DNA of 64,000 nucleotides from NCBI GenBank assembly GCA_047967505.1, contig CM106541.1; one strand, given 5' to 3'. Position 1 is the stretch's first letter; each line of letters starts with the position of its first letter. The notes beneath the pieces are model-generated. The model saw only the letters and a program-made list of their open reading frames with translations. It was not told the DNA's origin and did no database searches. Positions 1 to 11,366 of this stretch are shown piece after piece. The position numbers were made by a program, and so were the translations under genes. The DNA is from Dipteris shenzhenensis (Eukaryota > Polypodiophyta > Polypodiopsida > Gleicheniales).

Positions 1-2794
1 TCTTACCACATCATCGTTGAGCACTTTGCACCCTTTTTCCCCCTCCACCTAGATCAAGCTGTATCTCTTGATCTAGGAAGAATTTGAGGGTGCTCCAAAA
101 AGAAAAATCGTTTGATTTTTTGTGCTCTACATGCTGCTCACATCATGCGCACATTTTGGCTCAAGTATCACTCACTTTTGAGCCTCTCCAACAAGTGCAC
201 TTCCTTCACACACATCAACCTCTACATCGATGCATCTGACTAAGCACTTAAAACGAACAAAGAAAAGGAATTATTTGCTGCTTTTTCATTGCTTGACGGT
301 TGGTCTAGATCTACTTTAGAGTAGATTAGATCATCCATAACAGAGAGAACTCCAAAGAAACCAATCAAAGCCATGCCAAAAAATTCCTAACTAGTTCCTA
401 CTCAAAGTCAATCCCAGTACCACTCACGTGGTTTCACATCATCACATTACATGAAACCTAAAATTCATAAATTCAATGAGTAGACTTTAGAGTGTTCAGA
501 GGTATTGATCAACTAATCATTGGGCATATAGCGCTTATTTTTGCAGTCGAAGGAACTTTTCCTTGTACTCATCTATAGAGAGATCGTACTTTCCCCTCTT
601 GAACTTACTTAAAGTTATAAAATTCCATATTAATAGTGAGAGGGTCAATACCTCTTTTCAGCTATGGCTCAGAATTCTTCCCACGTGATAGGTTCACTTG
701 GTTTTTCTCTAATCTATAGATGAGACTTCCACCATAACTTTGCGACTCCGTGGAGTTAAAGAGATGCAATCTTTGCCTTTCCAACCTCATCAAATTCTCG
801 TAGGGAAGATAAATCTTCAAGCTCTTCGAGCAGTGATGATGTGGTAGTTGTGCTTGCCTGCAAAGGGTCAGAGTGCTTAACACGAGATAGTGCCATGTGG
901 TAGTGATGACTAGACAAGTGAGGTGGCACTTTGACTGACCTAACCTAGGGTCAAGTTGACCAAGTAGGGTCAATCTGAATAACCTAGGGTCAAGTTGACC
1001 TGACATGGATTATAGGACAACCCTGATGATGTGGCAAGTTGATTGATGATGTGGACATGCGATTGCTAATGTGGCAACTATGGATAGAGTGCCATGTGTC
1101 ACAATGATAGAGATGTTGATGTGGCATCCACTAGGCTATTGACGACATGGTAGTTGCTTGGATTGATGATGTGGCATGCTGCAAAGTTGTAGATGTGGCC
1201 CATAAGGCTGATTGGTGCTCACGTTGCGAATATGCCATGTGGCTATTGCGATCAGGTCTCCACATGGGAGCCTATGGTCCAAGGCCTTATAGGCTAGAAT
1301 CTTCACAGATTCTAAAAGAATCTAAAATATTTCATCACGGGCATGTCAAGGATGTAGATAGCATCGTGGATGTAAGCTGAGAGGTTGCTAGAGATGTAGC
1401 CTATGGCTGTGCAGTTGGAGGAGTGTGGGAGCTCAGTGCCAGTGTCCTTATGAAGGTCCTTACTTCATTGGAGAAGCTTGAGGGGCTAAGGTGCTGTTGG
1501 AGATAAGGTGTGAAGGTTAATGCTCGTTGCAAAGGTATGTAGCCAAAGGAGCTTAGTCAAGGCGTTGGGCCATTTACATGTAGGTCGTTGGTGAGGCTAT
1601 TGATGGCTTTTAAAGTTGTTGTCTCTCAGTAGAGCATTGTGGCTATGTGAGCGTTGCTTTGGATGCAAGCCGGGGACTGTAGAGGCGGGAGCTATAGATG
1701 GAATGGTGAAGTCATGTAGTTGGCTAGTTACTTGTTGGTAGGTACTCTAGGCACTTGGCTGCTGCAAGTTGAAGAAGCACCTTTAGTTGCTTTGGCCCTC
1801 TTTAGCTTTGTTGTTGGAGGAGGAGCTGAGCCTCTCTTTGGCTTTGTTGTTGCCCACTATAGAGGAGCCTCTTAGTGCCTTGCTGCTTGAGTTGAGTTAA
1901 GATGCTAATAGAGTACAACAAGTCTCTTCCTATCTTTCAAGGACTACTAAGCCTAGCTCTCTCTCTCACACACAATACAAAACAAGTCTCCTGAAAAGCT
2001 CACTAACTCATGAAAAACTCTCACAAAGTACATCTATCTCTCACTCAATGGAGATCCCTCATAAAGAAACTCTCAATGAATCACTTGAGAAACGAGGAAG
2101 GAGATCTCTCTCTTAAAGAGCATAAATTCTCACTCAGTGGACGGAATTAATGGACAGAAAATTGCCTTCAAGAAAGTAGAAGTTCTCTCAACAGAAGAGA
2201 ACACTCAATCTCTCAATCTCTCAATCTCTCTCATGTTTATGATCTCGATGCATCAGAAGGAGCTATGGTACCATGACCAAATATGAAGAGGGGAGAGGAG
2301 AAGAGTGGAGATGAGGAGAGAGGACACAGCTAGAGAGCACACCACAAATGACTAAATGTACACTAGATTTAGTTGAATATATAGAAACACTTTTAGGGTT
2401 ATGGTTATGGCATCTAACCCTTTCCTTTATAGCACTCTATATGTGTTATTTCTATGCACATATGATCACATGATGCTGAGCTAATCTCTCAATAGGACCT
2501 GCTCCATCACTTGTGGATGCAGAAGGACCCTCATGTTGTTGAACATCCTCATCAAACTTGCTAGCTGTGAAGAGAATAGCAAGGGCTGCATCTCTCTCTA
2601 TCAAATGAATGGGAGAAGATGAAGCATCACCGAGGGGACTAGTGAACTCACGAAGAGAGAGAGGGACATTTTCCATGGCCCTACTAAGAGTCTTCTTGAA
2701 GTTAGCACTCTGGTCAAGAGATCTCAAAATATCCAATGGGACCCATTAGTGAGGGGAGGTATCAATCATGATATACTGCCCATGGAGAAGTATA
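1..2794. other. Repeat-rich intergenic DNA, no gene recognised
   Basis: No convincing protein-coding gene is visible. Around 540-660 the minus strand has a short stretch resembling the core of a gypsy Gag (sense DLSIDEYKEKFLRL), but stops follow at once, so this is a weak call. Between about 940 and 1000 a short unit containing 'cctagggtcaagttgacc' is repeated. From about 1022 to 1176 the words 'gatgatgtgg' and 'atgtggca' recur in a degenerate array. The stretch 1960-2330 is rich in CTCT and GAGA tracts, like many plant LTR leaders, but I could not define LTR ends. A minus-strand open frame at 2452-2736 matches no family I know. Confidence 0.5.
2204..2231. repeat. Short (CTCAATCT)n microsatellite
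   Basis: The eight-base unit ctcaatct is repeated about three and a half times within a longer CT-rich stretch. It is a simple-sequence repeat with no visible coding role. Confidence 0.8.
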
Positions 2795-3441
2795 TTTTTT
2801 TTTGAAAAAACAGTGCTAATTATATTACTTCGAGAACAAGATACAAAAGGTCAGCTTGTAGCTGACGGGCTGCGTTCACAAATCGGACACAGCCCTAAAA
2901 GGTAACAAAATAAATCATACTCTCACGGAGGGATAAGGCGAGTGTGAATGAACAGCCAACGGGGTGGTGAGTAGTGCCACCGAAGGCCCTGCGAAGTCTG
3001 CTCGAAGAAGAGGCCCTGTGTGTCCCAAGCCCGGAGGAAGCGTCTCCGCTTCTCCTGACCGGCCCGGGAATCTCCCTGAATCTGGTCCCACTGGCCTCTG
3101 AGGGTATGAATAATCTCGCTCCAAATCTCCATCATGATCGATAAGGAGGTGCCACCGAGGATCTGCGTGCAGCGCGAGGTCCAGATGTGCCACCCTGCAA
3201 TGCTGCTAATAATCTCCCAGACTGGCTGCCTCTCCCGAACTCCTGTATCAGCCTCTGCTAGGTGCTGTGGGATACCCTCGAGCAGCCCCCACGTCCCCTG
3301 TGTGATAAGGAAAGTGGGGTCCTGCTAGCATGCCTCGAATAAGTGATGAAGACCAGGTGCGGTATCGCACCAACAGAACGCGCCCCAAGTGATCAAACCT
3401 AGCTCTGGTGCTGCGCGAGTAAGAATCCCGAAAGTCCACCT
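2795..3441 (-). other. LINE 3' end, UTR and poly-A tail
   Basis: On the minus strand the element ends in CAAAAAAAAATATA; the plus-strand T run is 2795-2803. About 640 bases lie between the zinc-binding tail and the poly-A. They still contain scraps of coding-like sequence, so the true stop codon of ORF2 is not certain. Confidence 0.7.
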
Positions 3442-3708
3442 TCACACTTCCTGGGCGCGAGTGCAGCTCCACAGGCAGTGTTTTGGTGACTCCTCATCCT
3501 CATGGCAAATCTGACAGCATCCGTCCTGGCCTATCTGCCGCAACCAACTCCCCACTGGAAGACCTTTGTGGGCAAGAAGCCACAGGAAGTATGAGATCTT
3601 CCGCGGCCGCCAGCTCTCCCACAAGGCCTTCCAGAATGCCTGCAAAAAGAACCTGGAAATACCCTGTGCATACCAGCTGGGCCGTTGGGTGGGGGGGCGG
3701 CTCTGCAT
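3442..3708 (-). pseudogene. LINE ORF2 zinc-binding tail (zf-RVT)
   Basis: This short frame carries KISYFLWLLAHKGLPVGSW followed by CCQICHEDEESPKHCLWSC. That is the plant LINE zf-RVT pattern: a Trp/Leu-rich helix, then CxxC...HC...C. It belongs to the C-terminus of ORF2. The stretch 3709-4201 between this and the reverse transcriptase still shows ORF2-like pieces in all three minus frames, which means several small indels. Low-similarity short frames on the plus strand here are shadows of the GC-rich minus-strand code. Confidence 0.75.
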
Positions 3709-4201
3709 CCTCCCAAGAACTCGCCTGCCCAGAGTCGTGCCATAGGCGAAGAAGGAGGTCGGCCCCTATCCTGTCACAATCTCTGGCCACCACCACTCTC
3801 CTGGGTCCCAATCAAGCTCTGATAAGGCCCGCCCCTCCTAGAGCCAGCGACACCAAAGCTGCATCTGGTCCTGCTCGATCCTAGGATCGGTACGCAACCA
3901 ATCAGCTGGGATCGCGCTGTCGATCTCTGTGCGTCTCGCCTGGGCTCCACATGCACCTCCAGCTGCGTCTGCAAGATCAGCCGTCTCCAGATGTCTGTAC
4001 GTATCCCTCCAAACTCGAAGGGACCGGGCTGGCTCCCTCATCCAGCCATCCCACCTGATATGTGATCTCTCCCCCAACTGAAGGCCCTCGGCATCTCTGA
4101 CCTGACCGTTCCAGATAAGCGGCTGGCGATCGATCTCCTCCTGACAGCTAGGAGGGGACTGAATGAGACTGAGGCGAAGCCGCCTCTAAACCATGAGGAG
4201 G

Positions 4202-5833
4202 CTATGAACGAGTGGGGAACGGGGCGGAAGTGAAGATCCACCTGAGGGATGGTAGCCACTCTCCACCTCGGCGTGGGACACAAGAACCGACTCCCTGCTG
4301 AAGTAACATCTTCCAAGCCTGCCCCCCCGGGGTCAAACCACGGATGACAAGCTTGCCTAACAAGGCCTGACTCTGAAGCTCTGGATCGATGACCCCCAGG
4401 CCACCCTCAGCCTGCGGAAGAATGACTGTCTGCCAAGCAACCCTGGCTCTGGTATCTCTGAGACCATCCTCCCCGGACCAAAGGAAGTTCCGAACCAGCC
4501 TCCTGAGCTGTGCCACGCTGGATCTCGAGAAACACCAGCAAGAAGCCACATACCAAGTCGTGGCTAGGAGGACCTGGTTAACTACCAGGGCACGACCTGC
4601 AAGGGAAAGCTTAGCAGTGCTCCAGAAAGCCAGCTTCCGTCGGATGGAGTCTAGCATCGGGAGAAACTGCTGAGCTGGCGTGATGTCTAGGCCAACCTGA
4701 AAACCAAGGTATCTAGCTGTCTGTCCCCGTGGGATCCATCTGAAACCCAAAAACCTCCCCCACTGAGAACATGCCCCGGGGTCTGTGAGAAAACCAACTG
4801 ATTTGTTCCAGTTGATTTTCGCACTAGCGGCCGAGCAGAAGACCTCCAGGGCCATCCGCACCCTCTCTAGCATCCTCTCATCGTCTTGGACATACAGGGT
4901 TGTATCATCTGCGTACTCCGAGTCCAAAAGCTCCGTGTCCTCCCGGAGTGGAAGGCGAACACCCCTGATCCCTGTAGACCTCGCCCGAAGGTAGTAAGTC
5001 ATAGCCTCGGCGAAGAAGAGAAACAGGTAAGGAGCAAGGGGGCAGCCCTGACGCACTGATCTCTCCAAGCTAAAGCGCTCACCCATCCTGCCTCCAATGA
5101 TGACCCTGCTAGACGCTGTCCTGTACAAAGCTGAGATACCCTGAATCCAACCTGGGAAACCTAGCCGCTCCAGAGTCCCCTCCAAAAAGGACCAGTCCAC
5201 TCGATCGTAGGCCTTCTCAAAGTCGAGAAGTAGAATGGCAAGGTGTGATCCGCTGTGCTGAGCCCACTCCGCCGCCTCTGAAAAGGTGAAGACATTATCC
5301 AGGATAATGCGATCCTGGACAAAGCCTGTCTGAGTGTCATGGATGAGGTCTGGGAGTAGAGGCTGAACTCTGGCGCTGATCATCTTGGCGAGGATTTTGT
5401 AGGCAGTGGTAAGGAGAGTGATCGGGCGCCACTGACGGATCTCCTGTCTATCTCCTCCCTTCGGGATGAGGCAAATCAGTCCCGAGGAAAGGCTCTCTGG
5501 CATCTGACCGCTGCTGAAAATCCTCTGCAAAGCTGCAAGGAGAGGCTGATGGATCTGGTCCCAGAAGGAGGTGAAGAATGCCCGGGATAGCCCATCCTCA
5601 CCTGGGCATTTCTGTTCGTCGATGGCCATCAAGGCCTCCAACATCTCATCCATGGTGAACGGTGCCAACAATGTCGCCTGCATGCTAGGCTGGACCAGGG
5701 ATGGAGTGTGCCTCCACACCTCCTCACGGGCACGTCGAGTACGAGGGGCCAAGCGGCTCCTGCTGGAAGAGGGTCCTATAGAAGTCAGTGGCCAACCCCA
5801 ATACCTCCCCCGGATCCGTAACGATGTGACCAT
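4202..5833 (-). pseudogene. LINE ORF2, reverse transcriptase domain
   Basis: An open frame of 543 codons carries a complete RVT_1 domain from about residue 90. Motifs in order are FFTSFWDQI, GLICLIPKGG, WRPITLLTTAYKILAKMIS, GFVQDRIILDN, LLDFEKAYDRVDW (first catalytic Asp), RQGCPLAPYLF and the core SEYADDTTLYV (YADD). After the core comes the usual thumb sequence ending in WLPSLRWIF. It lies in a different frame from the endonuclease, and its first 40 or so residues are a frameshifted read of the linker. The palm motifs look intact, so decay here is mild compared with the 3' third of the element. In a working LINE it copies the RNA onto the nicked target. Confidence 0.9.
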
Positions 5834-7067
5834 CTGCTGTCCTCAGACTCCGAAGCTGATCACCTGCAGCTCTCTGGCCATGTGTCCTGAAGAACTCCCT
5901 GCACATCCGGTCACCCTTCCGGGCCCAGAAGGAGAGAGAGGCGTGATAGGAAAACTCTGATCGACGCTGGAGTGTCTCCTCCAGAAGGGCTCTGGCTCGA
6001 AGGGCCTGGATCCGAAGCTCCTCCGAACCCAGGGAAGCCTGTTGGAGTCGCTGAATGGAGGCGAGGTCCCTCCGAAGAGCTCTCTCTCTACCCCACCAAT
6101 CCTGTCGAACCTATAGGGCTGCGAGCTGGCAAATCTGGCTGGACTCCTGCAAAGCCTGTGCCACCGAGCCAACCAGATCCACGCACTCGCCCCAGTCTCT
6201 GTCCCAAAGACTGCAAATACTGCTGCGCACATCCTCCCTCGAGAAAATGGAGTCAGGAATCCGGCATGAGCAGGGGGGAAGGGACTGAGCTGTTGAATCT
6301 AATGATAAGAACACAGGCGCATGGTCGGACAGTGTCGTCCCTGGAACTATACCCGCCTGACCGCCTTTGCCGATGGCCCAATCACTAACATAAAATCTAT
6401 CCAGCCTCTTTAGGAGTCTACCTCCTTCCCTGCGGAAGCCCCACGAAAAGTCCAAGCTCCCATGCCAGCGTCGGAAGGACGGGTCTCGCCAACTGTCCCT
6501 TCCTCCTGTCGCAAAGATAAAAGAGTCCCAAGCTGACTGCTCTGCCTGAGACATACCTGTAAACTCCGGTCCTCTGCCCTGCTGGTCCTCCAAGGTCTCC
6601 AGATTGTTGAAGTCACCTCCAACAATCCAGGAATCCATGTCTGGGAGAATCCCTGTAAGTGTCCTCCAGAAGGTGGCTCTACAACGGAGATCTGTGGGAG
6701 CATAAATGTTGAGGACTCCAACTCTGGATCCCTCCAGTTCCAGGCCTACCCAAAGGGCACGGCCTGGTATCAGCGTGTCATGACCGAAAACTCCCTGGGC
6801 TAGCTGCTCGCCCACGGAGGTACAAACACCACCACTCCTCCCCAGTGCGCCGATCGAGGGCTCCCAATAAGTGTGAGAACGTCCAGGGAGAATCTTCCCG
6901 CATCTGCGGGAGTGAACCGCAGAAAGCTTGTGCTCCTGGAGCAAAAGTACATCCAAACGACCTATCACTGCTGGCTGAAGTTCCTGTCTCAAAATAAGCT
7001 TCCTAGGACCACGGGTTCCAGAAGAGTGAAACCCGTTCACATTCCAGGAAACGAGGTGTAGGCTCAT
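5724..7067 (-). pseudogene. LINE ORF2, endonuclease domain and linker
   Basis: The frame starts with MSLHLVSWNVNGF, the usual start of an exonuclease-endonuclease-phosphatase domain. Catalytic motifs visible in order are WNVNG, LLQEHK (metal-binding Glu), VLNIYAPTD, VGGDFNN and LSDHAPV (Asp-His near the C-terminus). In a living LINE this domain nicks the target DNA to prime reverse transcription. The domain is complete at about 230 residues. A TAG interrupts the frame at 6113-6111. The same frame then continues as an Arg/Gln/Glu-rich helical linker to 5724, where it ends in a stop. The reverse transcriptase lies in another frame, so a frameshift sits near 5750. Confidence 0.85.
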
Positions 7068-7405
7068 GGTGAGGGCTTTTGGGCTGCGAACAGCTGTCTG
7101 CTCGCGGTCGAAGTCGAAGAAGAAGCTGACATCTCGGAGTGGAGGCGCTGACGCTTATGGGAAGGTTTGGAGGGGGAGGCGGGGTCATCCTACCCGTCCT
7201 TCAACACCTTCAGCAAAGGCGAGAGGCCTTTGGTACCATGAACGAAAGCATTCTCGAGCCAGCTCGAGATCTCTGAGGTGGTCATGCCGTAGAAAACGCG
7301 GAGTTTCTGGGGGGTCCAGGCTCTGACATCTTGGGGGAGGGGCCAAGACAGGGGAATGGATTCACACCTTAGCCTAATAGATGGATACCCTAAGGCATAA
7401 AGAAT
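7064..7405 (-). pseudogene. LINE ORF1 C-terminal remnant
   Basis: Reading the minus strand from 7405, an open frame runs toward ORF2 and contains LRVFYGMTTSEISSWLENAF followed by a Lys/Ser-rich tail (SKPSHKRQRLHSEM). It holds one in-frame TAG at 7192-7190 and ends in a TGA that overlaps the ATG of ORF2 in the tetranucleotide ATGA (7067-7064). ORF1 proteins of LINEs bind RNA and form the ribonucleoprotein. No zinc knuckle or RRM is present in this short tail, so the call rests on position and on the open frame. The first part of ORF1 is missing because the element is 5'-truncated. Confidence 0.5.
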
Positions 7406-7458
7406 TCATGCATTTGATATAAATAGTAAATTTAAGCAACTATTCTGGATGTCCTTTA

Positions 7459-8330
7459 TTTTATTGATGGACTAAGTTTGTGAAAATGGGTAGTCTTTTG
7501 GAATTCTTGGCTGAGGGTTGGTTGGTACAAGAGTCACTTGTATATATTTCTGAGTTTCTTGTTGATGTGGATAGCTCTCTCCCACGACTATGGAGAGATA
7601 ATGAAGACCTAAGGATGACCTCTTTTGTACCTCAAGAGAAAGGACGCAACAAAGTAATAGACACGAAGTTGCATAATAGTATCAACCTCTATTGCGTGCT
7701 TAATAGTGATGTGATGAAAAGATGGATGACAAGATACGAGGATGCAAAGGCAAGAAGACAAGAAGAAAGGGCCCTCTTTCGTATACACCGTGGATCTCGT
7801 GTGCCATACCCTCAGTATCTGAGAGCACTTCCAAAGGATATTCATATGGATTGGCTACTTGATGAAATGGAGAAAGCAGAGAAAGATGAGGGGATGCATA
7901 TCACAATGGAAGAATGGGAGTATGCTAGGGGATGTATGAGCAAGGTCGATATATAGAATGTTATGCATAAGTTAGGAGCTTTTAATAATTTAGATTGCTT
8001 ATTTAATTAATTTTTTCTTGGTGTAGTGTACTATGTTCAATGCTATATGGTGTGAGGGCAAGCATTTTTGAACACAAAGGATTGATGATAAGAGAAACAC
8101 ACAAGATTGCAGCGTCATTGCTAGCTTTGAGGGAGCCAATGGAGCCATGGATGATTATTGTGGCATAATCCAAGATATTATTAAGCTTGACTTTTGATGC
8201 TTCGTTGTGTATGTTTTGGATGTAAAGTGGTTTAAGGACGTCGTGGAAAGAGGCCCTAATGCAACAATCAAACGCCATGCAAGTGGCTTTGTAACTATTG
8301 ACTCGGAAGATCTGCTTAGGAGTTAGCCAC
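7459..8330 (+). pseudogene. CACTA (En/Spm) TNP2 transposase C-terminal relic
   Basis: The frame at 7480-7956 contains AEGWLVQESLVYISEFL, a charged helix and WLLDEMEKAEKDEG. These match the end of the DUF4218 region and following helix of the TNP2 gene in CACTA-1 on the minus strand (24776-25358). At 8090-8330, past several stops, the plus strand reads DDYCGIIQDIIKLDF and VYVLDVKWFKDVVERGPNA, a DUF4216 motif that lies downstream of DUF4218 in TNP2 proteins. The N-terminal catalytic half is absent: the LINE lies immediately upstream. It is a third, older member of the CACTA family seen elsewhere in the window. Confidence 0.75.
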
Positions 8331-9085
8331 GAGGAGGTCACCATGAGGCATTTTGTGGAGCTTTGCTAGTTGTTGCATGAGCTGCCTTTATTGTAGATGG
8401 GGCCTGCAACAGCTGATGAAGGAGATGGGTTGTCCTATCATCAGTACTCCTTGGTCATGTAGGGACATTTATGGTAGACAATGCTGATGGAGAGTCGGTT
8501 GGTTACACGAGCTTTGTAGAAGTCCCTTGTTGAAGCCATGGAGGCCGCTAGTAATGGAGAGATCTATGGATGGAGTGAAGCCCTTACACAACATATTGAA
8601 AAATGCATTGTTTCTTGTCTAATCATAACCATGGGGCAAAAACATGATTGGGATCACTTATAATATCCAAAGAGCTCTCGTGGCAAATCCTATCATCCAA
8701 GTCCATATGGTGCATGTCAATGTATGAAATTCATGCTATGCTAAACCAATGGTACAACTTCTGTGCCACAAAATTACATTGGCATCCTACTGCATTCCAC
8801 CCATGCATTTCATGAGGCCTTGATTCTTTTTTTAACTTTGGAACTTTATTGGGATCCATAGGGAGTATCGGAGCATTTCTAGCATCAAAGGGAATGAAGA
8901 AGCACCAATACCTACACCGCACCCGTAGTGCAATGAGGGAGGCCATATTAACAAGAAAGGATTGAAAGAAATATAAATTGATAAGAGCTTGCATTTTTTT
9001 AAGCAGTCAAGAGCTTTCTTTTGCCTTTTTAAGGGACCCATCCTCGCTATGCTCCAACTTTTGCATGCAAAATCTTGTAGTGAAC

Positions 9086-9123
<38 letters not shown>

Positions 9124-9670
9124 GTGAGGAATGATTACTATGTCTGTTTATGGGTGAAATGAGAGAGGAAGAGAGATATTGTTAATCATATGAAATAAAA
9201 AGGGAATGGAGATGGGAAATTATAGATATCTAGGTAAGTTACAATCTATTATACTGAAGATTATCAAGGATGAGCATGGGGAATGGATTCCTCAGCTCTA
9301 CATAAAATATTCAAGGATAACAATGCAACCCACTAATTGTGGGTGCTATAAAGTGTCTTGGAAGGATGCAATGGACATATCCAAAGATTGGAAGGGGAGG
9401 ATAATGGATTTTGAGATGTCTCCCTATAGTAAAATAGTAACATGGGTATATATTCAACATGTTTTCACTCATGTAGACATATATGTGCATCCACATGTAG
9501 GCCTTTCATATCGGAGTCCCAATGGTAATTATTCCAAAGTGTACTAGTGTCATGCTTCAAAGTATTTCCATTTGTTTGATGTCTATCTTATGTCTTGCAT
9601 TTGTTTTATAGATTTGTATTAGACCCCTTAGGGTTTGTCCCATAACCCTTATGGTACAATTTACACACAC
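8331..9670. other. No gene seen; AT-rich spacer
   Basis: Nothing recognisable is encoded. One plus-strand open frame (9206-9547, 113 codons) shows no known motif and no coding-like bias, and I do not call it a gene. A GA microsatellite lies at 9088-9121. Confidence 0.5.
9088..9121. repeat. (AG)n microsatellite
   Basis: An uninterrupted run of AG dinucleotides about 34 bases long. Confidence 0.95.
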
Positions 9671-9990
9671 CATTCTCAACACCCCCTCTTAAATTGCACT
9701 GCATAAGAAGAGGGTGATTTACAGAACACAATTTTTGGATTTTTTGAATGTTGCATAACAGAAACAGAAATAAAGATTATAAAAGATGCACATGAGTGCA
9801 AAAAGAGCACAGTGGAAAAATAGTATGTACAAAGGTGTACAACTTAACCTTCACTTCCCCCTCTTAAGTTGCAATTGATTCACATTTTCCCATGCAACTC
9901 GGCACTATATATTGGTGGAAAGGGCTATAGTGGCTTGTCATTCGATCCAATTATGGTTTATATCTCAATAAGGGAACTATAACTCTCTAA
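9671..9990 (-). mobile_element. Possible copia 3' end (RNase H tail, PPT, LTR start)
   Basis: On the minus strand the stretch from 9990 reads NDKPL, then ELHGKM, then NCNLRGGSE. This resembles the end of a copia RNase H ('TKPL ... LRxKLGV ... LRG'), with stops in between. Two purine-rich tracts follow: one ending near 9856 and a second just before a TGTTGAGAATGG at 9682-9671, the form of a copia polypurine tract and LTR start. No second LTR was found and the assignment is an inference from short motifs. It could be the left part of copia E (17289-18775), but I could not show a join. Confidence 0.3.
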
Positions 9991-10765
9991 CCGTGGGGAG
10001 TTTACTCTTGTTGTAAAAAGAAAAAGTACTCCATTTCATGTGCTCTATTCACATCTCCTTCTAGATCGCCGATTCGAAACTTTTCCAAGTTCACTTCATG
10101 GATGCATGCCACATGAGGAGGGTGGATATTTATGTCACTTCTCGACGCGTTTAAGGATTTGGTGCTTGGTCCTCCGTGCCTTACGGCTACCAATGCATGA
10201 GATCTCTTCCTTGATCTTCATGTCAACATTCAACGGCTGATTGTCCAGTGCATTGTTCAAGGAGATGATGGGTGGGATGATACACCATGGACAATTCATG
10301 GTGAAGAACTACTAATACGCTGGGAGAACTTTGATTTTAATTCTACTCATTGTGCGGTGATCGAACTACTTGTTGTTTCAGAGGTAAATGAAATGGTGTC
10401 CTTCATTAAAGGGTGAGATGCTCCCCAAGCTTGGGGGGAGATTTGGCACATCTGCTTGTTAATTCCTGTGGATAAGCTTGTCCTGAATGGTTTATTCTCA
10501 ATCTCACTATAAAGGTTTCTAGGCCTCGGCTATGGTTGGTAATGTTTCGACCAAGGAATCCATTTGTACCTAATTAACCTTTTATGCCTCATTTCGAGCT
10601 TCACGTTGTAATTCTTTTTGGTCTAAAGATAAACTATCAACAAAGGATTGCAAGTTTATTTGGTGCTGAATGTTTGGCTCAAGTGTTGAATTCTCCCCAC
10701 CCTCTCCTTCTACCTATCCTAGACTACCGAGAAACATGGGATGTCCGAATTTCAGTCTTGGTGTG
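9991..10765. other. No gene seen
   Basis: Short open frames exist on both strands but none has a recognisable motif. A purine-rich tract (cttggggggaga, about 10430) resembles a polypurine tract, yet no LTR end could be placed beside it. Confidence 0.4.
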
Positions 10766-11160
10766 ATGACATCTTGGATCCTTCAATTTGATGGAGCTTA
10801 CAAACCTTCGACCAAGGCTGCTAGTGTGGGTGTGAAGCTCACTTCACCGGGTGGTGAGGAGTATTGTTACAGCAAGTCTGCACCTGCAAGTACTTGCAAT
10901 CAAGCTAAGTACTTAGCGCTCATTTTTGGGCTAGAAAAGGCACAAGAACATCATGTCAAGCAACTTGAAGTGCAAGGAGATTCTCAACTAGTGTGTGAAC
11001 AAGTTAGTGGAAGGTGGAAGGTGCGGAGCAAAGGCTTGGTTCCACGACATCAACAAGCATTGGAACTTTGCAACCAATTTGAAGAGGTAAAAATTCAGCA
11101 TATCCCTCGAGCTTGAAATCTAGTTGCTGATTTCTTAGCACATGAAGCTTGTACTTCAAT
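10766..11160 (+). pseudogene. RNase H domain upstream of gypsy gag
   Basis: Starting at the ATG at 10766, the frame reads WILQFDGAYKPST, SVGVKLTSPGGEEY, QAKYLALIFGLEKA, LEVQGDSQLVCEQVSG, then IQHIPRA, a TGA, and NLVADFLAHEA. This is a reverse-transcriptase-like RNase H fold, close to the 'additional' RNase H found in some plant Ty3/gypsy lineages. The first Asp (FDGA), the Asp of GDS and the last Asp (VADFLA) are present. The usual Glu in 'AEY' is Lys here (AKY), so the domain is probably inactive. Its place before gag is unusual. It may be a leftover from another element rather than part of copy B. Confidence 0.65.
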
Positions 11161-11366
11161 CACACATGACGCGAATGGAAGCACCACCTCGACAAAGCTG
11201 CAAGCCACAAAAGAGGGTGATCATTTGTAAGGAATGCAAAGGTTGTGGTCATCATGAAACTAAGTGTTGGGCATACTTGATACGAGTTCACCGACTTCAA
11301 AAGATCATTAGAAAGGTCCTCAAGGACATTGCTCAAAAGAAGGATGCTAGACCGCACACTCCTTGA
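11142..11366 (+). pseudogene. Zinc-knuckle fragment before gypsy gag
   Basis: The codons at 11226-11267 spell CKECKGCGHHETKC, an exact CX2CX4HX4C zinc knuckle, followed by a basic helix (RLQKIIRKVLKDIAQKKD). Such knuckles bind nucleic acid in Gag proteins. Copy B has a second, separate knuckle in its own gag (about 12629), so this one is extra. It is in a different frame from the RNase H just upstream. Downstream sequence from 11312 on is shared with gypsy copy D (from 34921). Confidence 0.5.

Larger units (their letters stand above)
2795..7405 (-). mobile_element. LINE (non-LTR retrotransposon), 5'-truncated
   Basis: On the minus strand the order is: ORF1 C-terminal tail (7405-7064), apurinic-type endonuclease (from 7067), reverse transcriptase (about 5800-4200), zf-RVT tail (about 3700-3440), 3' untranslated region and a poly-A tail (plus-strand T run 2795-2803). 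This is the usual order of a plant L1-type LINE. The body is visibly more GC-rich than its AT-rich surroundings, which supports a recent foreign insertion. The 5' limit near 7405 is where the ORF1 frame ends at a TGA; the true truncation point may lie a few bases inside. I found no clear target-site duplication. A TAG stop, frameshifts and a degraded 3' half show that it is dead. Confidence 0.9.

Noticed and set aside
662-1006. 114-codon minus-strand open frame with repeated QLDPRL
   Set aside because: The repeat comes from a short DNA repeat; no domain or homologous context.
3483-3884. Plus-strand open frame of 133 codons, rich in Ser, Pro and Ala
   Set aside because: Antisense shadow of the GC-rich LINE ORF2.
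9206-9547. 113-codon plus-strand open frame
   Set aside because: No recognisable motif, no neighbouring frame of the same kind, and no start or splice signals that stand out.
10560-10580. gtacc before 10574 as the left target copy of gypsy B
   Set aside because: It is not followed by TGTTA, and the sequence to its left does not continue the copia E frame.
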